Positions 1-10,731 of a DNA stretch of 64,000 bases are shown piece by piece. Numbering within the stretch: the first letter of the stretch is position 1; each line of letters begins with the position of its first letter. The translations under genes were made by a program, and so were the position numbers. The notes under the pieces were generated by a model. That model saw only the letters and a program-made list of their open reading frames with translations. It ran no database searches and was not told the DNA's origin. Origin of the DNA: Diploscapter coronatus (taxonomy: Eukaryota > Nematoda > Chromadorea > Rhabditida > Rhabditidae). The stretch is taken from NCBI GenBank assembly GCA_964036155.1, contig OZ038423.1:62573249-62637248 (forward strand). The letters are read 5' to 3'.

Positions 1-29
1 AAAATATGGAGAGAAGGAGAATTACTCAC

Positions 30-1823
30 ATAAGAAGGCCTTTCTCGCGGAGCTGCTCGATTATTATGTTGTGCAGCACTGGGTCCGCATTGAATGATGA
101 ACTGAAAAAGAAGAATGAAAATTTAAATAAAATCGAATTTTTCAATATAAAGATGCATTTTCCAGCATTTTTCTCGTGTTTAATACACGATCGGAGAAAA
201 AAGTAACAAAATCAGGTAGGATATTTTCTGTCCAGCTGAAAATGATACATTCTGTCGATAAGCGTGTGAAAATTAACAGAAATGCGCTTCTATTCATGAA
301 ATTTGCCAAAAAATCTCAAAATACCAACCGACTGTTGATCGAGTCCATCCCAGAGAACGTGTCGATGGACAGTCTGGGCTGAGAGTCTCGTTCATCGTCT
401 GGACTCGAATCCGAAGTGTTCGCGGAAATTAGAGATGTTGGTCTGCAACTTTTTCTTGCAAAAACGTTTCCCCGAGGAAAAAAAGAAAGTATAATAATAA
501 TAGTAATTACCTCGAAACTCTCCGATTGATTACAGGAGAAGTGACATTCGAATGAGTGGACGGTTCGGAGGAGGCTGCAGGCGAAGTGACCGACTCCCCC
601 CTCTGTTGTCCGAACAGACCCACCACCGACTCGAACATACGAGCCTTATCGCGGACTGTACTGCTTCCGCTCTGCAACTGGAAACCGTCATTATTAGCAG
701 AATGCTGAGACGAACTATCGAAGCTCGAGTCATTTATAGGAGGTTGGACGTTTTAATCGAATGAAAACATTGTTGACTACTAAAGCATAATCAGAAGATT
801 GTTCAACCGAATGTACTCTTCTCTCTACTGACTCCAAGACTATTCAATTGACGATGTGTGTTTTCATTCGTTTATTCTTTTCAAAAACAAAACAGAATTT
901 CTTCAAAAATAATTGCGTGAAAAAGGGCATCAAACTGCTCTCTTGAATTTGCATATTTTCAACTGAAAAGAACGAATCATACCGGTGATTGTTGTTCAGG
1001 TTCATGGTTATTGTTCCTGAGCGCTGCTGGCTTTGGAGGTAAAGGGGGCCGGGTTGGCAGAGGAGCGGGGATGGTGCCATTCGAACCATTCCCATTCACA
1101 ATATTTGAATTAGCATTGGAAGTGGGTTCGGGATTTAATGGAGATGAGGAGCGCCATTGCGGATGTTCTGAATGAGTTGAGTGTTTTTTCCCGTGTATTG
1201 AAAAGTTTACTCATTTTTAGTTTAGTTCGTATTGATAAAGAAGAAAAATCGCTAAACTTAGCAAGAAGTTGATACGAGTTGTGATGACACGATAACCATA
1301 ATATTGCTACTGATTTCTAACTCTAGAAAGACGTGAATGAAGGATAATTAATTTCTTTCATTTTCTCTATCAGCAGCATCTCTCATTGCAGAGAAACACA
1401 AATGATTCACGTTCATTGATTGTCATCCTCTTATCAGTTCACCAAGCAGAACGCGAAAAGGAAAATAGGATTAACGTTAACTTTTTTGGAGGAAGTACTC
1501 ATTTTTAATTGTAACTTTACAATAGTATATGCCAGCACATGCTTGGTTAAGCAAGATATGAAATGGACTATTTAAAAGCATCAAAATAATGAATGAAATA
1601 AGGAGGGAAGACTTTTTCTCAGAATATTTCATACATCATAAATATTTCAAATTAAAGATGTAATGTAAGGGAGAAAAATCTTACTTCCATGATTGTGTTC
1701 CTGATTACTTGGATTGTTGAGTTTTCGTTCCTGAGCAGGACTTTTCCTCGGTCCGATCGGGTGCAGCTTTTCGAGTTTGGCACGCAGCTCATTCACGTGG
1801 TTGCTGCTCTGCGTCGAAGTCAT
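30..1823 (-). CDS. Unidentified proline-rich, SH3-ligand-like protein, 5' part only
   Basis: Five exons on the minus strand keep one frame: 1823-1685, 1167-983, 677-511, 442-329 and 101-30. The last ends at a GTGAGT donor, so the gene continues past the left edge. The visible 225 residues start MTSTQSSNHVNELRAKLEKL. They include a proline-rich stretch (PTRPPLPPKP, about residues 85-95) that fits a class II SH3 ligand, a basic/helical patch (VRDKARMFESVVGLFG, about 115-130), a Ser/Asp-rich region and an acidic LSIDTFSG stretch. The third exon must use the donor at 510-509 (TCGAG|GTAATT), because the earlier GT at 533 would put the next exon out of frame. I do not recognise the family; a cytoskeletal or SH3 adaptor is a guess. 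The ATG at 1823 is preceded by a TTCAG, so a 5' UTR intron is possible. Confidence 0.72.
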
Positions 1824-3895
1824 CCTTATCCAAATGCAGTCATCTGAACCCAGTCACTGTAAGCAGATGATCGTGACGTACAGGAAAAGGGAAGGGATTG
1901 CGAAACGAGAATGAGACAGGGAAAGTGAAAAGGGGAAGAAAGCAAGAAAAGGCAAATAGTCAGCAGAGAAATTAGAGAAGAAGAAGAAGGAGGAAGGAGT
2001 TGAAGGGGACAACATAACAAAACAAAGCAAAACAGCGAGAGAAATGAACGCAAATCCGAGTTGAAGAGGTTGAAGCAGATATGCATGGGGAAATGTGTCT
2101 GAGGAAGAGCGATCAAAATAGCAGAGGGAAAATCGATAGAGATAGGGAGGGACATGAGACTGTTTGTCTATGTTAGAGATAGAGAGGACAGACAGAGGCA
2201 TTGCCTGGGGCATGAATGATGCAATAGAATGGAAGGAAAAAGGAAGAAGGCAAGTGGTTGGCGACAATCAGACAGGCTGACATACGATTGATCGATAATC
2301 GAAGCCGAAAATGACTCGGCCAGGGGCAGAGGGACAGGGAGGGCAAATCAGCCCGTCTCTATTCGTCAGACTCTCTCTCTCTCTTTCCAGGGATGATGAC
2401 TCATTCTCGCTGCCGATTAGTCGTCGAGAAAATACAAACAATTGATGAAGATTCCATTTCTCACCACTTTCAGTCTCTTTCCTCCCCCTTCTCGTTCTCT
2501 CTTTTCACCGATCAAATTCATCCAATTAACTCGCAGATAAGTAATCAATTCACGCAAACAGAAGGACGAAAGAAAGACCACTGCGCGTACTGACTAATCC
2601 GAAATGATTGGAGATTTCTTGCTATTTTTGAAAAGTAATCGAGAGGATCCGAATGAAATGCACATGAAAATACGAGATGTTGCAATCCGATACGATGAAG
2701 GAAGGCGCTCATGACAAGCCGACAAGCAGAAAAATAACTGAAAAGCGATAGAAAGGAGGGAAGAGGGAGGATGTAACTGGATAAACACAATAGTTATCGA
2801 TTGAGTTACCTGGCAGATGCATCTATTCTTCACTAGCTCTGTGTTTGTGAACAACAATAAGCAGACTAAACAAAAACGGTGTTTTTACTTAATTTTGAGC
2901 AGAAGAGAATGATAAAATACATTCTTGAGAAAAATACTATGTAAATTTTCGGAAATTGATCGAACGAACGGCTAGCGGATGAAAGATGTTCCTGTGATAG
3001 TCATGTGCCGCAAAAAATAACAAAAAAAAACAAAGAAAATTAAAAAATGGACACTTGCTGCCAACTCTAAAATCGATGCTTCGTCGAAAATTTGTCTTGA
3101 TTTTTTATTTGGTCGTTCTCATTTTCGCTCGGTTTTTTGTTCGAATTGGTATTTTTCCGCGATTATTTCGAATTTTCAAATTCCTGCTCATCGAAAGTTA
3201 GTAGGAACCCCGCTGGATCTGCTGCTCGATGAGCATTGAATTAGAATATTTCGTTTTGCTTCTGCCTGACCTGAATTACCATCATGAATTTTTCTGAACT
3301 TTCTTCTATTTTACGTGGCAAATCAGTGTCGAAGTTATTGACATTCGCAATCTCGATCAGATGTCCCATTCCAATGGGCTCATCGATTTATCCACAGACA
3401 GTCAGAGAAATGTGAGAGTGATTAGCAGCACTGCAGCAACCGCCAAAACAGTCGATATTCTCTCGCGAAGCGTCTTTTCTCTACTCGATTTTTTCTTTCA
3501 ACTATTCAAATTTTTATCATTATTTTCGACAAAATTTCGAGGTCTTTTCTTCAGTCGCATTCTCCATTCTTCTCTCTGCAACTTTTCCTGCAGCATCCGG
3601 AAACAGCCAGCAGCCGCCTCTTCCCGCCAAAACGCGTTTGAATTATTCGATCGACAGCCCAATCTTTCAGCTTCTCATTTGAATTCTTTCCGAATTTTCC
3701 ACTTTTCTGCTATTTTTTCTCGAAATCCTATCATCGGAATCTCGCTTTGTAGTTTTCCGTATTGAAATCTCTCCGTTGCTGAATTGTTATAGTTACGCAT
3801 TTGTATTGAACTTCTGTGCTCATACAACATTTTTGACTTCTTTTTTCAGATCTTCTCAAACTTATCCAAATCGAATCTCGTCCAGACTCTGTGTG
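1824..3895. promoter_or_regulatory. Intergenic region between divergent genes
   Basis: About 2 kb separates the minus-strand gene on the left from the EED gene on the right. No convincing coding exon was found. From about 1910 to 2260 the plus strand is strongly purine-rich. An open stretch at 3361-3411 starts MSHSNGLIDL and ends at a good GTGAGA donor, but splicing it to the acceptor at 3849 runs into a stop. It is therefore more likely a 5' UTR exon or uORF than the EED start. The promoters of both flanking genes should lie here. Confidence 0.5.
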
Positions 3896-6800
3896 ATGAA
3901 GGAAGCGCACGATGAGAATGGATTCGTTCGCCCTGGAATAAGCGGAATGTCTGGTAAATTTTCATCTTTTCTAGAAAAAAAGTTAAATTTCTTGAAATCA
4001 TCAATTTATTTTCAGAGTCCGGCAGTTCAGTTGCAGCTTCCGAATTAAACGAATGCGAGGATCATCCGACTCGGCCATTCTCCAAAATCTGCACTCGATA
4101 TGTGAGTCTTCCATGAAACCAGGCTTGAACTAAAATGACATTTTCAAGTTTTGGAAGATAAAGTATAAAAGACGATATCGGGAATATCATGTGTCCAATT
4201 TCGAATGGGTTTTTTTTTTCAATTTCAAACTCTTCAGGAATCCCACAAATCAGCAGTCTACGCAGTCGTTTTCAATCCCTACCAAGAGCACGATGAAGTG
4301 CCCATTTTCGCGACATGCGGATCAAATATGGTTTGATTCACTCAAATTTCCTTCGAAATTCTTTTTTCAGGTGAATTTCTACGAATGCCACATTTCCGAA
4401 GACGGCCGACACGATTCGTTTACTCTGGTGCAATCGGTTCGCGACAAAGCGGTAATTTTGATTGATTCGAGAAAAAATAGCAAAATAATAGCGCTTGAAT
4501 TCTCGTTTAATATTAAACGTGAGCAGACTTGCAAGGAAACAACTGCAACTGCAGTGCCGTTGCCTATTTTTTGCAGTGCAGTTGCAATTTTCGAAGAAAA
4601 GTTACGTCTGAACGTGAGGAAAAGCTGTTTGAATTCTGCAAATCAAAATATTCATTCCTTGGTAATCGCCGAATGTATTCATGCGTTTTTCTTGCAGAGC
4701 GACGAGAATTTCTACACATGCACGTGGTGTTTCGACCCGACATCTCCCAGCTCGCCCCATTTGCTGGCTGCTGGCGGCGAGTACGGATTCATTCGAGTTA
4801 TTGGTGCCAGCAATGGAGAGGATTTGGCTGTGAGTTTTTTCGTTCTGTAAAGAAAAAGTTATAAATGAGTAATTCCATAAAAATTTCATGAAAATTGCTT
4901 TCTTCACTTTCCATGCAAAATTTCACGCCTTTTGGAGATTATAGAATTTGGATTTAGTGAGTTTTCAATCTTATTATTTCAGTGCCTCCGCGGCCATGGA
5001 AACTACATCAACGAGCTGCGCACCTCGCCAGTGAACTCGATGCTGCTGGCGAGTGCCTCGAAGGACTGCACGATTCGGCTCTGGAATATCAGATTCGACC
5101 AGTGTCTCGCCATTCTGGGGGGAATCAACGGGCATCTCGATCAAGTCCTGTCGATTGTAGGTTTTGATTAGTCGTCTTTAAAAAACTTTCATTTTTGAAC
5201 CAAATTTGCAGCTTAAAAACTTGAAGGAAATATCAAATTCATGGTTTTCTCAAATTCCAAACAGGGGTTTGATTGAATTTTTCGTAAACTAGGTATGAAA
5301 CCAAACTATCCAATGCCACTCCTGTCTGATAATCCTCAAGATCTTAATTAAAAGGAAAACAACGATCACTTCTCATTATCCTGACTTCAATAAACATTTG
5401 CCTTATAATCATCACTTTGTATTGAATTCGCACATTTGCAGGACTGGTCCCCCGACGGTTGTCTAATCGCTTCGTGCAGCATGGATCACACAATTCGAGT
5501 CTGGGATTTGGACGTCGAAAGTCTCAATGATCGCATCAAGAACACCATGAAATTGGTGAGAAAAGGTGAAGAAGCCTTGAAAAAAATAGTTTCAGGTTGC
5601 CACCGTAAAGCCTCGAAGAAAATGGGTGTTTGACTACGATTGCCAGCTAAGAGAAGAAATGGCTGAATACAATGCGAAACGGGCTAAGGAGTTGGAGGAA
5701 AAGAGGAAGAGGCAGAATGGCGACGAGAGAACGAATGGAGCAGGTGAGTGGGAAGAAAACATACTTTTTTTTAGAAGAAAATGAACCAATATTACTAAAA
5801 GCGTCAAAATAAATTCCAAAACGCGCACTTATAGAAAACGGCTCTGCATCTTCGGCTTCATCCGAGACGAGCAGGAAAGCTCCTCCTGCAGACGACGACA
5901 GTAATGACATGCTGAAGAAGAAAACAAAAGATGACCCTAACAAGCCACTCGCTTTCGATGAAAAACCGTTTGTTTGTGAGTTCTTTCTCTTCGAGAAATG
6001 GGTTTTAGAGCTCGCCAAACTCCAATAATGATCACTTCTCCTGTGGCTAAAACCGACGATTTGCACATTGATTACATCGATTGGATACGATTTTATGGAG
6101 AGTACATGATTTCGAAGGTACTCATTTTGCAGCTGAGCTCTTTCAAAAGAGAATGTTTCAGGGCTCTGACGGAATGCTGAAGATATTCCGATTCGGCAAT
6201 TTCGGAGAGGAGAATTTCCTAAAGAATTGCCTGAAGCCCGAGACGAGTGTGATTCGACTTGCAGAGTTGGATTTGCCTGACACCAACATCTGGTTTCTCC
6301 GCACTGAGTTGGATCCACTCAATAAGGTTGGGATTGTGTCATTTTCTTCTTCAGCATTCTGAAAATTGAATATCTTCAAGTGGGGGAATGTCTTCATTTC
6401 ATTTCCCTTCAAAACTCATAATTTCAGTGGCTGCCTGTGGGAAACAAAGGAGGATCGATCTATTTTTGGCGTCTGGACAAAGGGATTCCCCACAGAGAGG
6501 CGTAAGTGAATTTTATCTTGAAAATTATCATTGAACTAAAAAAATCGATCTCTACAATTTTCGATTTTCAGAGATTTTGTGCTTCCCATCGTGTATATGA
6601 CAATCCGCCACATTGGATGGGACCCACTCGGTCGAGTCATGATTGCTGTGGCTGATGGTGGTTCAATTACACTTGTCAGGTCAGGCATTTTATTTTCCTA
6701 ACTTTCTTAAATAAATTCTTTGAATCTACTATCAATCTTGTGCAGAATTGATGAAAACGTTGTATTACAGTTCCTCTTTCATTTATCACGTTACAGATAC

Positions 6801-7057
6801 AACCCAATGCTCATTTCAGGCGACGTTTCAAGCACGAGAAGGTGGATGAACGCGGAGCTGCTGTAAGATATCGGCACAAAGGCACGTCGAAGGGAGAAGG
6901 GACAGGAAAGGAGTGGAAGACGATGAAGAATGGCAAGAGGAGGAGGATGATGAACAGCGAAGAGGCGGAGAGTGGTGTGGAGATGAAGCAGGAAGTGGAT
7001 GAGGATGATAGGAGCACCACCACGGCTACTGACTCCACTATGCATACGGATGATTGA
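3896..7057 (+). CDS. eed: Polycomb protein EED/ESC (PRC2 WD40 subunit)
   Basis: Fourteen exons (3896-3953, 4016-4101, 4238-4330, 4371-4451, 4698-4829, 4983-5156, 5442-5555, 5596-5743, 5835-5975, 6011-6117, 6162-6326, 6428-6501, 6572-6679, 6820-7057) sum to 573 codons. The protein is a WD40 propeller matching EED/ESC/MES-6: [31 protein letters not shown] and GHLDQVLS correspond to the human blocks. In PRC2 the EED propeller binds trimethyl-lysine and stimulates H3K27 methylation. The aromatic cage looks kept: FNPY, ENFYTC and IWFLR, where human EED has IWYMR. Two additions are unusual: about 80 lysine/glutamate-rich residues (about 247-338) between the fourth and fifth blades, and a charged C-terminal tail of about 75 residues with a basic cluster and a sumoylation-like MKQE. 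The intron at 5976-6010 is only 35 nt. ATG 3896 is the first in frame after an acceptor. Confidence 0.93.
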
Positions 7058-7974
7058 GGCGGGGTTCTCTTCTGTGAATATTGAAGAACAGATGTGAAAG
7101 GTTTATGATTTCCCGTTTGAAAGTTATCTGCTCAGATATTCTTTTCATGAAAATAGAAAATTTGTTCTTTCTCACTTAAATGATTAGAACGAAAAATGGA
7201 TAACACTGACTATTTCAAATCTGCTCTATCAATTTTGGTATTTTTCATGTAAATGTTTCATTTCTCGATTTTCATTTACTTCAATTTGGTTTTTTGTATT
7301 CATGACTCGTATTCTTAGCCACTTTGTGATTTCCCATTCCCATGTTCACATTCGATGTTTTCTCGCCAAGTTTCAACCACTTCCTCATTAGCTATCATCA
7401 CATCTCAATCACCTGTTAATTCTTACCTCGATTTTTCATAATTATTTTCAACCCTTTGAAAGCTCTCAATTCTAAAACAATCTGACCGAATTACGGGTCT
7501 AATTTTTGGGTTTTCCATTACTTGGCTTTTTTCTCGAATTTTCAGCCCTGTTGATTTGTTCATCTGTTGCTTCTGTATTACTTCGATCTCATGTTCATTC
7601 GCAATTGTATTGTTCTGTTTATTTTTAGTGTTGTGTTTTGAAATAACTTTTGCTTTGGTTATTTTGGAGATTATTGAAACCTTACGAGTTTGAAACTCGC
7701 TCAGATATCTTTGTTTTCATTTCTTTTTTGAAAATTTAATCTCAAAATGTTTCAGCAATCAACTTATCGCTTTAGCGACTTCCAATTGACAACAACAGCT
7801 TTCTTTCATCTTCAAGGTAATGTATTTTTCTTCTTTCGAATTTTAATGAAAATTACAATAACTTTGTTCACTCGAGCATTTAACGTTAATGTGCAAAATT
7901 TCAAATTTGTCAGAAAATCTGAAGTTGTGTACTGCCATTCAAAACATCAATTCATTTCATTTCAGTGTGCAAAA
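7058..7974 (+). other. EED 3' UTR and CKS1 upstream region
   Basis: About 0.9 kb of AT- and T-rich DNA with no supported exon. It should hold the EED 3' end and the CKS1 promoter or 5' UTR. A TTTCAG acceptor lies at 7959-7964, 10 nt before the CKS1 ATG, so the CKS1 5' UTR is probably spliced, either from an upstream leader exon or in trans. No known spliced-leader sequence was seen. Confidence 0.5.
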
Positions 7975-8710
7975 ATGACCACGGGTGCGAACGATTTCTA
8001 CTACTCGAACAAGTACTGCGACGACGAGTACGAATATCGTCATGTGCACGTCACCAAGGAGGTTTGTTTCTGGAAATAAATAAATCGTAGAATTTTACAT
8101 TTTGAACTCTTCCTAGACTTGGAAATGCAAAACATCACTCATTTCTGAAAATAAAAAATACCATTTCTTCAGGTTGCCAAGATGATCCCGAAGAATCGCC
8201 TAATGTCCGAATCGGAGTGGCGCAGCCTCGGAATTCAGCAGGTAGAATATTGTTCGTTGAGAATGGGAATTAAGATCGAAGTATGCTAGAAATTCGACGA
8301 TAATAATTTCATAGCATCATTTTCGTCATCGCCGTTATTATTCTGCGCTGAAAAGTGCACTCGAACCCCAAAAACTCTTGCTCCAATCAAAAATGGGAGC
8401 AGCTCTTTTCTCGTTATTCAAAGAGAAAGAAAAGGAGGTGACTAATTTTTTTTTTTGCGAGTTCGAGCGTGACTTTTCAGCGTCGAATGCTAGCGATGAG
8501 CACAATATCTTTTCACTTTTATCTCGATTATTTCCGAAGGAAAACAGTAAATGCAAATCGAAAATGGCGTGAATTCAGTCGCCCGGCTGGGTACACTACG
8601 CGATCCACGCTCCAGAACGTCACGTGCTCCTCTTCCGCAGGCCGCTCAATTACGGACAGCAGCCGCAGGGCTCTTCCCAGGCCGCCGCCAAGCAGGTCGG
8701 AGTTCGCTAA
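7975..8710 (+). CDS. cks1: Cyclin-dependent kinase regulatory subunit CKS1
   Basis: Three exons (7975-8061, 8173-8241, 8579-8710) encode 95 residues. The sequence carries the CKS signature: [48 protein letters not shown] proteins bind Cdk1/Cdk2 and, through an anion site, phosphorylated substrates. They support processive phosphorylation and, with Skp2-type ligases, substrate turnover. The [14 protein letters not shown] block includes the Cdk contact and the beta-hinge region (HxPExH). The C-terminal tail ([18 protein letters not shown]) is short and polar. Length is typical, slightly longer than human CKS1 (79 aa). Poly(A) signal AATAAA at 9133-9138. Confidence 0.95.
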
Positions 8711-9347
8711 TTCTCTTCATCGTCATTCATAAATCTCACAATCAAAATCATCGGTCTCTATCTTCTTTCGTCCTTTAAAACATCATCTCATAAAATTATA
8801 ATATTTTAACACCCACTAGGCAATTCACTGTAGTCAATTTGTAAGAATATTTAGCACTTTGATCTCACAGAATTCCATTTTCAAGTCATTTCTTTCGGCG
8901 AGATTTGTGAGATTGAAGTATTCCAACTCGTTGGTATAAACGACATCGTGACTAGCTCAAGAACTGTATTCCCCTATATCTCGTGCTTTTCCACCTATTC
9001 CATACAGGTTTCCTTTCTTCTTCGCTTATCTCACAATTTCTCACTTGTAAAATCCATATCTAAAAATTCACTCACTGCCAGCTTCATAGCTAGACGTATT
9101 TTAAAGTTTGTTTCCGGTTCAGACATTTTATCAATAAAGTTGTCGCTTTTAAATCTTTATTTGCCTGAAGAGCATTTCACTACTCACAATCAGCACATCA
9201 CAAAATGCAACAAAAATAAATGCATGCAGAAATGATCGTGTGAAATTTAAAAAATATCTATTTTATTCAGCTAAGATTGCACCACGTTGATCGTGAAAGA
9301 CTGGAGTGAGATCATAGGTGTTGAAAACAGCAGAGCTAGTCGGTGAA
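8711..9347. other. Convergent 3' region between CKS1 and H2B
   Basis: CKS1 (plus) and H2B (minus) converge here. The segment is AT-rich, has no supported exon, and holds the poly(A) signals of both genes: AATAAA at 9133-9138 on the plus strand and at 9267-9262 on the minus strand. Confidence 0.6.
9262..9267 (-). terminator. H2B poly(A) signal
   Basis: AATAAA on the minus strand, about 80 nt past the H2B stop. No histone 3' stem-loop (GGYYCTTTT...-type) was found between stop and signal, so the mRNA is probably polyadenylated. Confidence 0.6.
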
Positions 9348-9829
<482 letters not shown>

Positions 9830-9916
9830 CGTAGATCGCGATTAGAAGAGAGCAGAGAATGAATTCGAGAATTCAGGGAATAGCAGATGGGATATGAGCA
9901 CTGTTGAATCCGCGGG

Positions 9917-9924
9917 TTTATATA
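9917..9924 (-). promoter_or_regulatory. TATA box of H2B
   Basis: TATATAAA read on the minus strand, about 90 nt upstream of the H2B ATG. The shared 10-mer CTCCGCCCAC lies 13 nt further upstream (9947-9938). Confidence 0.7.
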
Positions 9925-10033
9925 CCCGAAGAAGTGGGTGGGCGGAGTCCAGTAGTCTAATAGAGAAGCCGAAAAGAGGAAGTAGCAATGCAAGTGGGCA
10001 CAAATCATACAAGAAAGGGAAAGGACAGCGGCG

Positions 10034-10043
10034 CTCCGCCCAC
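10034..10043 (+). promoter_or_regulatory. Shared histone promoter 10-mer (H2A copy)
   Basis: CTCCGCCCAC, identical in the H2B promoter (minus, 9947-9938) and the H3.3 promoter (20361-20370). In each case it sits 10-22 nt upstream of a TATA box. It resembles a GC-box/Sp-KLF type site; the binding factor is unknown. Confidence 0.55.
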
Positions 10044-10065
10044 TTCGTTTCACAAGCGACTTCGA

Positions 10066-10072
10066 TATAAAG
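10066..10072 (+). promoter_or_regulatory. TATA box of H2A
   Basis: TATAAAG, 100 nt upstream of the H2A ATG and downstream of the shared 10-mer. Confidence 0.65.
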
Positions 10073-10171
10073 ACACTTGCAAATTTAATAATCAGTGGCT
10101 ATCCACTTGCTTCTTCTATTCAGTCGTCTTTCCGATATATTCAATAATCTACCGACAGATAATCGATTAAT

Positions 10172-10731
10172 ATGTCTGGACGTGGTGAATAAATCCAATT
10201 CTTATTCGTAAATTTTCGAAAAACCAACTTCTTCATCAGCTTGAGAGAATGAATTTCGAAAATATTCGTATTAAGGGAAGGGAGGCAAAGCTAAATCGGG
10301 TGGAAAGTCGAAATCCCGTTCTTCGAGAGCTGGTTTGCAGTTCCCCATTGGTCGTCTGCACCGTATGCTGCGCAAGGGAAATTACGCACAGCGAGTCGGA
10401 GCCGGAGCACCTGTTAGTCTCTTTAACTTTTTTCAACTCTTTGATCTGATTTCAATCATTCTTCTTCCAGATCTACCTGGCTGCTGTTCTGGAATACCTC
10501 GCAGCGGAAGTGCTCGAGTTGGCTGGAAATGCAGCGCGAGACAACAAGAAGATCCGCATCAGCCCGCGTCATCTGCAGCTGGCTGTGAGAAACGATGAAG
10601 AACTCAATAAGCTCTTGAACGAAGTCACCATCCCTCAAGGCACCTAATTCAATCAGTCTGGTTTCTAATTATGGAACGTTAAATTTAAAGGTGGAGTCTT
10701 GCCGGACATCCAAATAGCTGTTGCCAAATAA
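10172..10731 (+). CDS. Histone H2A, intron-containing, with likely GC-AG last intron
   Basis: Four exons (10172-10184, 10276-10412, 10471-10639, 10691-10731) give 119 residues. The first exon is only 13 nt (MSGRG). Key blocks are [41 protein letters not shown] and [28 protein letters not shown], which includes the acidic patch. The usual docking sequence GGVLP is recovered only if the last intron is 10640-10690. That intron starts with GC (CAAG|GCACCT) and ends AAAG. Without it the protein stops early as ...VTIPQGT. The tail [13 protein letters not shown] is short and lacks the usual LLPKKTE. No SQ motif (not H2A.X) and not H2A.Z-like. Three introns in a core H2A gene is unusual. Confidence 0.9.

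Larger units (their letters stand above)
9830..10171. promoter_or_regulatory. Bidirectional H2B/H2A promoter
   Basis: This 342-bp region lies between the start codons of H2B (minus) and H2A (plus). TATATAAA on the minus strand (9924-9917) serves H2B and TATAAAG (10066-10072) serves H2A. Each is preceded by the same 10-mer, CTCCGCCCAC: 9947-9938 on the minus strand and 10034-10043 on the plus strand. The H3.3 gene has the same 10-mer and TATA layout at 20361-20387, which supports a shared histone control element. Confidence 0.75.

Noticed and set aside
1826..2267. Minus-strand ORFs of 109 and 137 aa
   Set aside because: They arise from a purine-rich tract (Ser/Phe/Leu-rich translation), have no splice logic and resemble nothing known.
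3361..3765. Long ORF as the EED N-terminus
   Set aside because: Its donor at 3412 joined to the next acceptor gives a stop, and the 3' half is low in complexity. The ATG at 3896 joins cleanly to the WD40 exons.
4191..4850. 219-aa ORF inside the EED gene
   Set aside because: Reads through two EED introns in a mixed frame. The WD40 frame with introns removed is clearly the coding one.
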